Assembly (NCBI GenBank): GCA_002286715.1
Contig: NSJX01000205.1
Span: 1 to 13,090 of the forward strand
Length of the DNA: 13,090 bases
Direction: 5' to 3'
Source: Dentipellis sp. KUC8613
Lineage: Eukaryota; Basidiomycota; Agaricomycetes; Russulales; Hericiaceae
Shown here: positions 1 through 7,724 of the stretch, in pieces
Layout of the letters: every line of letters starts with the position of its first letter
How positions within the stretch are numbered: the stretch's first letter is position 1
Program-made: the position numbers and the translations under genes
Notes under the pieces: model-generated
Seen by the model: the letters and a program-made list of their open reading frames with translations, nothing else
Told to the model about the DNA's origin: nothing
Databases searched by the model: none

Positions 1-265
1 TTCTGATTCATCTATGAATCAGTTCTAATAATCTGGTGAGCCAGCAAAACTCACGAACTTCAAAAAGTCCACTTCTGGTCATTGGTTCCCACGATCTCTG
101 CCAGATTGGTTCCAAGAACATTGTATTCATTTTCTGTAGGCTCTGATTCTCGCTCAATAAACACAAAACTTCGTCCATGCGTAGATCATAGCTATGTCTA
201 CTTTCAATCATTTTCTTAAATTGTTTGAACGACTTGTACGCTCAGAATTTCAAAGTCGCGTCGCA
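1..265 (+). repeat. Diverged long direct repeat, copy 1
   Basis: This AT-rich stretch aligns by eye, with gaps, to 11168-11445 in the same orientation. Both begin with the same 22 bases, a near-palindrome in which CTGATTCAT and ATGAATCAG flank a CT spacer. Later shared anchors are CCCACGAT, CACATTGGTT or CAGATTGGTT, TATTCATTTT, a TCTAC segment, TTTGAACGACT or TTTGAATGACT, and AAGTCGCG. Identity is modest, roughly two thirds in the alignable parts. The repeat touches the left edge of the window and may continue beyond it. It could be an old dispersed element, or the remains of duplicated coding sequence: on the - strand both copies encode a similar peptide with the pattern EP-[IM]-W-x-x-SWE. 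Confidence 0.6.
8..211 (-). CDS. Short ORF inside long repeat, doubtful
   Basis: A 67-codon open frame runs from ATG to stop across the long-repeat copy. The protein has ordinary, non-repetitive composition and contains EPIWQRSWEP. The matching segment of the second repeat copy (near 11270-11300 on the - strand) would encode EPMWLKSWET in the corresponding frame, but the surrounding frame there is full of stops. This could be a fragment of an old repeat-encoded protein or chance. No family is recognised and no splice signals or promoter were identified. The match of about ten residues is the only support for coding. Confidence 0.2.
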   Translation of the reverse strand: MIESRHSYDLRMDEVLCLLSENQSLQKMNTMFLEPIWQRSWEPMTRSGLFEVREFCWLTRLLELIHR

Positions 266-381
266 CTGAATGGGCTATGTTCGAGAGATGAGAGCATTTT
301 ACACTCTCATATTCATGAATTTATTCAAAATTTCATTTGAATGCGTATGATACTATAGTACATGTCCTCCTTTTTTTTCAG

Positions 382-501
382 AGATTTATAGAATTTATTC
401 CGTCGTCAACGATCAAGTTTCTTCGGTGCGGCTGGGCTGAGGAACTGCACACGGGAATTGCCGAAGCCCGCGCAGACGCGACTTCTGCTTCGAAGAGTTG
501 A
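382..501 (+). CDS. Candidate terminal exon of an unrecognised gene
   Basis: A strong polypyrimidine acceptor (CTCC followed by eight T, then CAG) ends at 381. From 382 the sequence reads in frame for 39 residues to a TGA at 499-501. The peptide begins RFIEFIPSSTIKFLRCGW and continues AEELHTGIAEARADATSASKS. Its composition is balanced, unlike the P/R-rich junk frames downstream. The part ELHTGIAEAR resembles QLHPGIAESR in the exon-like segment at 10684-10898 on the - strand (25 of 28 bases match), so the two may be relatives. The upstream exons would lie left of position 380 or outside the window. The protein family is not recognised. Alternatively, it is a dead gene fragment carried by the surrounding repeat. 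Confidence 0.4.
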   Translation, partial: RFIEFIPSSTIKFLRCGWAEELHTGIAEARADATSASKS

Positions 502-660
502 GTCACTCTCGACCTCAACATACACCCGTTGTGCCACCACAACCGCCTGTCCTCATCACACGCAACAGGCGCACACGCCCATCGCACGCCCGTTGGTATC
601 AGAAGATTGGGAAGAGAGGGAGGATTGGGTTTTCAGGTGCGTCAGAGTCGCTGTGATTCT
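502..660 (+). other. Transition segment before first C-rich block
   Basis: This is moderately GC-rich, non-repetitive sequence between the candidate exon and the minisatellite. One frame remains open from 458 through here and includes SEDWEEREDWVF just before a donor-like CAG|GTGCGT at 642-650. The start and the reading frame cannot be settled, so no coding call is made. TAACTAAC near 670-676 could be a branch point. Confidence 0.3.
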
Positions 661-678
661 TACTTTTATAACTAACTG

Positions 679-704
679 CGCGAGCCCGGGATCCCGGGCT
701 CGCG
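679..704. repeat. Perfect 26-bp palindrome
   Basis: Thirteen bases on each side pair perfectly around the centre at 691/692. The core is AGCCCGGGATCCCGGGCT, flanked by CGCG on each side. It lies exactly where the AT-rich leader ends and the C-rich minisatellite begins. It has no spacer, so it would extrude as a cruciform with a minimal loop, or form a very stable hairpin in RNA. It could be a breakage or insertion site, or a relic of an inverted junction. Confidence 0.9.
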
Positions 705-2590
705 TCCTTGTCGCCCTCCAGATCCCGCCATCTCTGCGCTCCCTCGCGGTCTGCGGGCCCCACCACTCCCTCTCGATGCCCCATGCCGCCATCTTCGGGT
801 CCCGCTGGGCCATCTGCGACCCACACTGCCATCTGCACGCCCCGCCGTGCCCTCTCAACGCCCCGCCCCGCCGTCTGCGCCCCACCGCGCACTCTTCGCG
901 CACTGTGAGGCCGTCTTGCAAGCGACGCCGCCGTCTGCGTGCCGCGCCGCGACGTCTGTGCCCCATGCCGCCATCTGCACACCCTGCAGCGCCCTCTCGC
1001 GGCTCCTAGTGCCGCCTCGTACACCCTCGTACGCCCTCGTGTCGTCGTGGGCCCTCGCGCCGCCGCCGCACGCGCTCACGTCGACGTCACGCGCGCCCAC
1101 GAAGTCGTCGCATGCCCCTGCGTCGCTATCTTTCCCGCCTGCACGCCCGCCACGCCCCCTCTGGCTCCCCCAACTGCCCTCGTGCGCCGCCGCCGCCCTC
1201 ACCGCCTCGCTCCCTCGTGCCGCTGCCCCACGCACCCACGTTGCTGTCACGCGTGCCCACGCCATCGTCGCGCGGCGCGACAGACGGTCCCGTCACGCCC
1301 CGCTCGCCTTCGTGCCGCCCCGCTCGCCCTCCCGCCGCCCCGTTTGCGCTCTTGCCGCGCCGCGCGCCCCAGCAACGACACAGCGCGCACGCTTCGGGGT
1401 GCAGCGCGCCCTAGCAATGGCACGACTCACATCGTGTCGGCGCCGCCCGTCTCTCGCCGCCGCCGCCGCCGCCGCCTTTTGCCCCTAGAAACGGCGCAAC
1501 AGGCGCGCGTGCTCTCGCTTGCACCGACCCACATGCTCTCGGACTCCCTTGCACCGAGCCGCACGTGCTCTCCCCGCCTCACGCCCCCTAGCAACGCTGC
1601 AGCACGCGCGTGCGGTCTTGCACCTGCGATCTTGCCGCCCCGCACGCTTCCATTTCGCCTCGCACGCCCCCGTACCGCGCCGTGCGCCCCTCGCTACCCT
1701 CTTGCGCCCCATGGCGCTGCATCGACTCACTTTTGTGCCTCGCCACGCCCTCTCGCGCCTTCTGGCGCCGCCTGGCCGCCCTCTCGCGCTGCCTGGTGTC
1801 CACTCGCCGCACCTCTTGCGTCCCATGACGCCGTGTCGCGCTCTTCTTGCGGCCCATCGCGCTGCGTCGCCTCGCCGTGCTTGGGCAGTTCCCCGCCCAC
1901 GCTGTCGTTTCGCACACGTGAGCCCGATGTGCCCTCTCGCCCCAACAACGCTGCGTGTCCCAGCAACGCCTCGCAACGCCGTCTCGCCGTGCTCGGGCGG
2001 TTTAACCACCCACCCGCTCTGTCATGGCGAGCCCGCCCCACCCTCTCGCCGCAGCAAGGCCACGCGCCGTAGCAATGCCGCCGCATCGCTGTGTCGCCGC
2101 CCACGCTTTCGTTTCGCGCACGCGAGCCCGACGCACCGTCTCGCCCCAGCAACGCTCTCATGCCCCAGCAACACTCTCGTGACACCCTCGCGATACTGCT
2201 GTGTCGCGTCGCACACGCCGCGTCCGCCATGTCTCGCGCTCGCCATTTGTTGTGCTTGCACCACCACCACCGCATTCTCGCTCATCCCTGTTGCCCTCTC
2301 GCGACTGTACCATTCACTCCCGCTCCCGCCGCCCTCGCTTGAGATCCCCCTGCGCCGTTCACCCATGCACTACCCTCTAGCAGTGTCGCGCCCCGACACT
2401 TCCACCATCGCAGCCGTCTCAAGCCGCACGGTGCAGTCGCACCACTGCAGCGCCATCTCACCCTCTCGCGCTCGCTCGGCGCCATCTCGGGCTCCTCGCC
2501 CGTGCCTGTGCCGCCGTCCCGCACGTCCCGAATGCCGCCACAGCTCCGCGCACGCACGCCCACAAGAACGCGACACAAAGGGAAGCCGGG
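705..2590 (+). repeat. C-rich degenerate minisatellite, block 1
   Basis: The + strand is strongly C over G, very CpG-rich and built from short degenerate units. In 760-1000 the common unit resembles GCCGTCTGCGCCCC. From about 1290 it shifts to CCCTCTCGCGC, CTTGCGCCCCATGGCGCTG and a recurrent CCCYAGCAACG box (for example at 1373, 1410, 1589, 1959, 2148 and 2164). Units vary mostly by CG/CA/TG exchange. Multiple frames on both strands are open, including + frames of 364 and 377 codons. The predicted proteins are only P, R, A, S, H and L, so they are judged non-coding. The border sequences are splice-like (see the microexon at 2607-2621). Confidence 0.85.
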
Positions 2591-2606
2591 AGGAACTAAA
2601 TTGCAG

Positions 2607-2621
2607 GGACTGAGACTATAG
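2607..2621 (+). other. Possible 15-nt microexon between two C-rich blocks
   Basis: GGAACTAAATTGCAG ends at 2606 and reads as a branch point (CTAAA) plus an AG acceptor. Fifteen bases later ACTATAG|GTATGT at 2615-2627 is a textbook fungal donor. The interval could be a microexon of five codons, or simply the junction of two intron-like repeat units joined end to end. No reading frame can be assigned because the flanking exons are unknown. Confidence 0.3.
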
Positions 2622-2639
2622 GTATGTTCATACTTGCTG

Positions 2640-3935
2640 CTCTCCCATGCGCTGCTGTCTTGCTCATGCACTGTCTCGTTCTCCTGTGCAACTCCCGTCT
2701 TCCGAAAGCAGTGGCGCCGTCTCGAGCCCCCGCGGCACTGCGCCACCTCGCCCCTGCGTCGTCGTTTCGCGCCCACACGCCCGCGACGACTCTTGCACCC
2801 CAGGCCCGCGCTCTCGCACCCCAAGACCGCCGTCCCGCGCCCCAGTCGCCGTCTTTATCACCCCATCGCATCTCAGCAATGCCACTTTAAGCCCCAGCGC
2901 CGCCATCGTGGCACCGTCGCCGTTTCTCGCCGCCCCAGCCACCCTGCGACGCTGTCTCACGCCGCCGCCGCTGCCGCCGCCTTTTGCTCCATCATGTCCC
3001 TATGACACCCTTTTGCGCCCTAGCATCAGCATACCTGGTGCGCGCTCTTGAATCCGCCGACCAACCCAGCCTCGCACTCCTCCCGCCGCGCGCCAGTTGC
3101 GCGATCTGACGCCCCCACCGAAGCCCTCGTGCGCCCTAGCGACGCCCCCTCGCGCCCCTGTAACGCCGCCCCGTGTCACCCTCACGTACCCTTGCGCCGT
3201 CCCTGTCGCACGCTCTCGCGCTCCCGCCAGCCCCAGCACCAGTGTCGCACCTCAGCGGCCTTCGCACCCCGTCGCCCACCCTTGCGCGCCCTCGCACCGT
3301 CGTCGTGCGCTGCGGCCACGTCCCGCCGCCCCTGCCCTAGCGTGCCCTCATGTCGCCGTCACCCGCCCTCTCTCGCAACCGTGTCCTCGTGCTGCGCTAT
3401 GCGTCCCAGCGGCGCCGTCTCGCCGTCTCATGCCGTCGTAGTGCCGGGAGCCGCCTGCCCCACCAACGCCCTCTCAGCCGCCCCGCACCCCACCGACGCC
3501 GTCAGCAACGCCACACCGCGCCCCAGTGACGCCTGCCCTCGCCCCAGCGATGCCCTCTGGCGTTACGCCGCCCCGTCTCCGCCGTTTGCGCACCCCGCCC
3601 CGCCATGTCGCGCTCCGCCACGCATTCTCAGCCCCCGTTCCGCCCTTTTCGCGACCTGTGGGCCATCTCGTGCCGCCCCGCGCCGTTGTCGTGTTGGGTC
3701 GCGCCCTGTCGCGTGGCGCGATGCACTCTCAACCCCCCGCCCCGCCATCTTCGCGCCTCGTAGGGCCGTCTCGTGCGCCGCCCCACCGTCTGCGCGCCCT
3801 GCCGCTGCGCCGCTCCGTGTCGCGCCGTGTTTTGCCACGCCACGCCCTCTGCCGCCACGCCGCGCGGTCTTCACGCCCCACCCCACCGTCTTGCGCCCAC
3901 CCTGTCCTCTCCCACGTTCACCCTGTCGCGGCAAT
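2640..3935 (+). repeat. C-rich degenerate minisatellite, block 2
   Basis: This is the same family as block 1, starting just after the GTATGT donor-like site at 2622. It contains GCCCTCGCGC-type units in the middle. Between about 3480 and 3900 the GCCGTCTGCGCGCC / CGCCATCTTCGCGCC subfamily seen at 760-1000 returns. An open frame of 345 codons crosses it and runs on into the microsatellite, ending in H-A repeats. It is a composition artefact. The block ends near a possible acceptor, GGTTATCGTCGCAG, at about 3944-3957. Confidence 0.85.
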
Positions 3936-3983
3936 TGCCGGACTTGGTTATCGTCGCAGAGACGCGCCTTGATGTGCCAGCTC

Positions 3984-4063
3984 ACCACCACACACGCACA
4001 CGCACACGCATATGCACATGCACATGCACATGCACATGCACACACGCACGCACGCACGCGCGC
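3984..4063 (+). repeat. CA / CATGCA / CACG compound microsatellite
   Basis: The tract moves from CACC through CACACG units to about five copies of the hexamer CATGCA, then CACGCACG. In one frame it encodes alternating M and H, in another A and H. That is expected of the repeat and is not evidence of a protein. It separates C-rich block 2 from block 3 and is likely length-variable. Confidence 0.9.
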
Positions 4064-4139
4064 TCAAACATCCAATGATGCATGAGAGGGGCGGATCTAC
4101 TGTGACTTGGCAAGTCCTTGTGTATTTTTTTCTGTTTTC
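4064..4139 (+). other. Unique spacer, possible degenerate RAE1 exon
   Basis: This short sequence has normal composition and carries a T-rich run at 4121-4136. The frame through 4095-4121 reads IYCDLASPC, which loosely recalls the KYWDLRSP segment that precedes the RAE1 fragment downstream in the normal protein. GTATTT at 4122 could be its donor. The match is too short and too altered to call. It is noted only because it lies in the right order and orientation. Confidence 0.15.
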
Positions 4140-4510
4140 CGCTCTCCTACCCTCCACCTCGCGCCTCTGCCGCCCTCGCGAGCCACCGCCGGCCACGCGC
4201 ACTCGCACGCCGCCCCTCCGCAGCCAGGCCACGCCACCCGTGGCTGTCTCTCGCACGCGCGTGTCTGCTACGCCGTCTCGCACGCCCCCACCTTGCGAGC
4301 CGCCGCTGGCCTCGCGCGCCCACATGTTGCCCCTCTTCAGCCATCACATGCCCCTCGTCGCCATCTCTCGCGCCCCCGCTGCCCCCCCACACCGCCCCTC
4401 CACACCCGCACATGTCCGCCACGCCATCTCGCGCGCGCCCACCACCCTTGCGAGCCACCGCTGGCCTCGCTCGCCTGCACACCGCCCATCCGTAGCCAGG
4501 CCACACCCGT
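4140..4510 (+). repeat. C-rich degenerate minisatellite, block 3
   Basis: This is a smaller block of the same general composition with its own local unit, roughly GCGAGCCACCGCTGGCC followed by CTCGCACGCCC, repeated about four times with variation (4170, 4290, 4450). It ends in unique sequence that leads into the branch and acceptor before the RAE1 fragment, so if that gene is or was transcribed, this block is intronic. Confidence 0.75.
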
Positions 4511-4658
4511 GCGTCTAATGTGCAAGTAGTACTAGGACCTCCGCTCGCTGAACCTGATATTGACTGTGCAGCTGCCCCGAGCACTGCTACACAATGGATG
4601 CACGGCGGAGAGGCACATTCAGATCTTCAACCTCATGAACCCGACCACTCTGTGCCAG

Positions 4659-4717
4659 GTGCATGCATTGGCCATGTGTGGGACGCGTTGATGAGGGGTG
4701 CTGAGCATGGTGTGCAG
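4659..4717 (+). other. RAE1 fragment intron, 59 bp
   Basis: CAG|GTGCAT opens it and GGTGTGCAG closes it, with GCTGAG as a possible branch point. Removing it joins LCQ in phase 0 to TMMSPLRW, as expected from the family. Read without splicing, the frame hits a stop. The donor GTGCAT is weaker than the usual GTATGT or GTGAGT. Confidence 0.7.
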
Positions 4718-4818
4718 ACAATGATGTCGCCGCTGAGGTGGCAGACGCGCATCGTATTGTGTTTCCCGACGAGCAAAGGGTTTGCGGTTGGCAGTGTTGA
4801 GGGCCGCATCGCGATCCA

Positions 4819-4870
4819 GTATGTCCTCTTCTCGTTCATTTGTCTGCATTTATAATGACAATTTTGACAG
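4819..4870 (+). other. RAE1 fragment intron, 52 bp
   Basis: It has the canonical donor GTATGT, a branch-like AATGAC and the acceptor TTGACAG. Splicing in phase 2 restores AIQ-YVDEN exactly as in RAE1 proteins. The size and signals are typical of basidiomycete introns. The exon that follows also starts with GTATGT, so the acceptor and a second donor-like sequence abut. Confidence 0.8.
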
Positions 4871-4889
4871 GTATGTAGACGAAAACTTG

Positions 4890-6640
4890 CGCACCGCAGT
4901 GCCACCGACAGTCTCCCCTTCTTGTGCACTCGCGCTGCCACTCGCCATTGCTCGCCCTCATGCACTTTCACACGCCGTCACTTGCTGTCGCTCGCCCTTG
5001 GGCACCAGGGCCCGCTCTCATGCCATCGTCGCGCCGCCGCCGCTGCCCGCCGTCGCACCGTCACCCGCCGTCGCACCGTCACCCGCCGCCCTCCCGTGCC
5101 CCACCGCCCGCCCTCACGCTCCGTGACACGCCGTGACGCGCCATCGCTCGCGGCTCTCGCGTTGCTGTCATGCGCCATCGCGCTGTCGTCACGCACTAGC
5201 GGCGCTGTCGCACACCAAGTGAGGGACGCCGTCACTCGCCCAAGACCGCCGTCCCACGTTCCAGCACTGCCGTGTCGCTGTCAGGCGCACTCTATGGCAT
5301 TCCTCACCCCGCTGCTCTTGCCCCCAGCTTGGCGCGCCTCCCCTGGGCCGTGATCGCTCGTGGACCAACGGCGCCGCGCCGTCCACCGGCCGCGTGCTCT
5401 CGTGCTGCCGCAAGGGGCCCTCGCTCGCTGCTATGCACCCTCGCCGCCGTCACTTGCCTGCCCTCGCGCCGTCCTCGGTCATCACCCTCCCGTGCCCCAT
5501 CATTGGCCCTCGCAATGCCGTCTCTTGCTGTTGCGCCGTCGTCACGCGCTAGCGGCGTCCTCGCGCACTGCCACCATGCGCCGCTATCGCATGCCTCGCG
5601 CCGCCGCCGTGCCTTGTACGTGTTCATCCATCACGCGTCCCGTCACGTTCCCATTGCGCCTCGTCGCTTCCCCGTCGCCACGCGCCCCGTGCCATTGCCG
5701 CTACCTGCGGTCGCACCCCTGTCCGTCGCGCTGGGCCGCCATTGTGTCTGGCGTGCCCTGTGCCACCGTCACCCCCCTAGCGGCCATCGCATGCCTCGCG
5801 CCACCACCGCTATATGCCTCACGCCGCCGCTACGTGCCTCACGCCGTCGGCACGCGCCATGCGCCACGCACTGTCATCGCCGCGCGCCACGCGTCGCACC
5901 ATGCCCCCTCACGCATCGCGCCTCCATCTCTCATTCCAACCCAGCATCGCCGTCTCACAGGTTGCAACACCATCTGATGGCCCGCGGCCCCCTCCGCCCT
6001 CTACGTACAAACCCAATGGTTGCATCTCGGCGCCGTCCCCCCCGCCACGCGCTGCCGCCCCACCATAACGCGCTCCCACACCACCGTCACGCACCCTAAC
6101 TGTGTCGTCTCACGCCCCTGCGCTGCCGTGTCGCACCGAGCGGTGCCGTCTTGCAGCTCGTAGCCCGCCCATGCCACCGTCTTGTGCCTCAAGGGCGCCG
6201 TCTCGTGGCCCTATGCCGTCACCACGGAACCCTGCGCTGCCGCCACGCGCCACCGTCACGCACCTCAAACGCTGCCGTCTCACGCCGCCGCACTGTTGCA
6301 TCGTGCTTGGCAGCACCGTATCACAGCTTTTAGCCCTGCATCGCCCTGACATGTTCTCATGCTGCCGCCGCGCGCCCCCACACCGTCACATCATGCACCC
6401 TCTCGCGCGCTGTCGCATGCCCTTGCCCTTATCGGCCTGCCCTCTCGCGTACCATTTCACCCCCCTCTCGTTTGCCCTCGCGTGCCCTCTCTCCGCCATT
6501 GTGTGCCCTCGCGCGCGCCCTTGCATGCCGGCCGGTGGCCTCTCGTGCGCCGCCCCATGCCCTCTCGTGTGTTGTCGTGCACTACCTCTCTCGCCGTCCC
6601 GCACCCTCTCCCTTGCCATTGCGCGCCCTTGTCCACTGTC
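4890..6640 (+). repeat. C-rich degenerate minisatellite, block 4
   Basis: The local units differ from earlier blocks: CCCGCCGTCGCACCGTCA near 5040-5090, then CGCCATCGCATGCCTCGCGCC, CACGCGCCATGCGCCACGC and CCCTCTCGTGCGCC. Strong C over G bias, high CpG and multiple overlapping open frames (275, 224 and 205 codons among them) are all present. The proteins are low complexity and are rejected. It begins straight after the RAE1 fragment breaks off and ends at an acceptor-like site at 6646-6659. Confidence 0.85.
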
Positions 6641-6645
6641 ACCTG

Positions 6646-6659
6646 CTGACTATATGCAG
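6646..6659 (+). other. Branch point and 3' splice-like site ending C-rich block 4
   Basis: CTGCTGAC followed by TATATGCAG at 6643-6659 is an excellent fungal branch point and acceptor (CTGAC, then AG nine bases later). It sits at the exact change from C-rich repeat to AT-rich unique DNA. No convincing exon was found directly downstream. Confidence 0.5.
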
Positions 6660-7125
6660 TGTTCTACACTACTATGGTGTTATCCCTTTTCTTGCCATGA
6701 TCTGCTCATGCTCACCATATGCCTTGTAGGTGTCTCATTTGTAGGAGATTATAATATTGCTGGCATCTTCAGTTGAAGCAGTGAACCATTAGAGCAGAGT
6801 AGATATCATGTATGCTGCTGGTCTCTGAGAATTAATTACATGATTTTACTGTTTATATCTTAGTCAACAAAAATGTCTTCATCACTTCAGTTAGGTATGG
6901 TGTATGGTAGGTTGGGTTGCTAAGATGTGTAAGCAACTAGAGCAATGCATCTGATCTCATTGCAGCCATCTGGCTCAATCTATATTTGAATTGGCAGCCT
7001 TATCCACCACATAACAAAATGCTTGTGTATTGAATAGCTAGAAGATATACATCATGCAAAGAACAGAAGATCATGTGGAATCATACAAGGGGTTGGGTGG
7101 TAATTAAATATGTGAAAAGATGTAA
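6660..7125. other. AT-rich region without recognised gene
   Basis: No long or protein-like open frame, RNA gene or clear repeat was seen. Stop codons are frequent in all frames. GTTGCT and AGCAAC at 6917-6938 could form a small stem. It is probably intergenic, or decayed repeat. Confidence 0.4.
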
Positions 7126-7199
7126 TAAATTGAAATTGAGATATACCATCCTCAAAGATGAATCAGAACCTGCCGCTTGCCGGCCCACTCCCCACTAGT
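7126..7199 (+). repeat. 43-bp motif copy 1 with 31-bp shared leader
   Basis: The core at 7157-7199 starts GATGAATCAGAACCTGC and ends CCCCACTAGT. The preceding 31 bases (TAATAAATTGAAATTGAG and onward to CTCAAA) also match the leader of copy 3 at 7559-7590. The core is GC-rich and sharply conserved within AT-rich DNA that otherwise shows little similarity. Confidence 0.85.
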
Positions 7200-7506
7200 T
7201 AAGTTTATGGCTTTCCTATGGAAGAAATGGTCATATCACACATGCCACTTTGCAAAGCATACAAATCTGGCTGTGCAACACAAACACTATATACAGCATC
7301 AGAATAGCTGAATCATCCAGTCAAATCAAAAGATCTTAAAAGAAATCACATGGAATCAGAAAAATCATATGAAATTAGATAAATTCAGATAAAGTTGAAT
7401 TAGGTGAGATTAAATCTAATCACATCATGATAAAGAATGGAACTGTGTGTTCATATTTATGGAGCTTGTATGAAAGTAAGGAAGACTTTTAAAGATGACA
7501 AAACAT

Positions 7507-7549
7507 GATGAATCAGATCCTGCTGCTTGCCGGCCCACTCCTCACTAGT
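7507..7549 (+). repeat. 43-bp motif copy 2
   Basis: It has the same 43-base core, with two substitutions (AACC to ATCC, and CCGC to CTGC). It begins GATGAATCAG and ends TCACTAGT. The flanks differ from the other copies, so the core alone is the conserved unit here. It lies 41 bases before copy 3. Confidence 0.85.
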
Positions 7550-7558
7550 GAAATTATG

Positions 7559-7633
7559 TAATCATTTGAAATCAAGATGTCACCCTCAAAGATGAATCAG
7601 AACCTGCCGCTTGCTGGCCCACTCCTCACTAGT
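7559..7633 (+). repeat. 43-bp motif copy 3 with shared leader
   Basis: The core at 7591-7633 differs from the consensus by one base (GCCGG to GCTGG). Its leader at 7559-7590 aligns with that of copy 1, including TTGAAAT and CCTCAAA. Together with the inverted copy at 11558-11600 it could mark the two ends of a 4.0-kb inverted-repeat-bounded unit. Confidence 0.85.
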
Positions 7634-7675
7634 CAGAACTGACATAGGGCATGCCATGACAGACAATAGCCACTA

Positions 7676-7687
7676 CTGAATGTCAGC
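7676..7687 (-). other. Branch point and 3' splice-like site, minus strand
   Basis: On the - strand GCTGACATTCAG ends the C-rich sequence that comes down from 9840. Its CTGAC branch and CAG acceptor mirror those at 6646-6659 on the + strand. The two sites face each other across the AT-rich island. Confidence 0.45.
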
Positions 7688-7724
7688 ATTGGAAAAAGTC
7701 CCGGTATAAAAGTACGGACAGGGC

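Larger units (their letters stand above)
4572..4886 (+). pseudogene. RAE1: Broken RAE1/GLE2 mRNA export WD40 fragment
   Basis: RAE1 (GLE2) is a WD40 beta-propeller protein that works with nucleoporins in mRNA export. Three exon pieces are visible. 4573-4599 reads CPEHCYTMD. 4602-4658 reads TAERHIQIFNL then MNPTTLCQ. 4718-4818, joined to 4871-4886, reads TMMSPLRWQTRIVLCF, then PTSKGFAVGSVEGRIAIQ and YVDEN. This order matches the middle-to-late part of the family (ERCYTMD, GTAERHIQIF, SPLKWQTRVVSCF, GFAVGSVEGRVAIQYV). Between CYTMD and TAERH, where the family has about nine residues, only two bases (4600-4601) remain, which removes sequence and shifts the frame. The N-terminal blades are missing, and after YVDEN the expected NFSFKCHR and final blade are absent, replaced by C-rich repeat. 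It is a gene fragment, probably dead. An assembly collapse cannot be excluded. Confidence 0.8.

Noticed and set aside
939..2072. Long + strand open frame of 377 codons, and overlapping frames of 364, 345, 275 and 213 codons in the C-rich blocks
   Set aside because: Several frames on both strands are open at once because the DNA is stop-poor and GC-rich. The peptides are only P/R/A/S/H/L with no domain and no splice or start context, and they follow the minisatellite units.
3935..3990. Third copy of the GIAE-type exon (GCAATTGCCGG near 3931)
   Set aside because: The match to the other two segments is only about nine bases and the reading frame diverges at once.
4012..4060. Histidine/methionine-rich peptide (alternating M and H), as a metal-binding protein
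   Set aside because: It is a direct reading of the CATGCA microsatellite. No support from start, frame continuation or homology.
7157..7633. CRISPR-like array from the 43-bp repeats
   Set aside because: Only three direct copies with unequal spacing (307 and 41 bases), no cas genes, and the context is eukaryotic.
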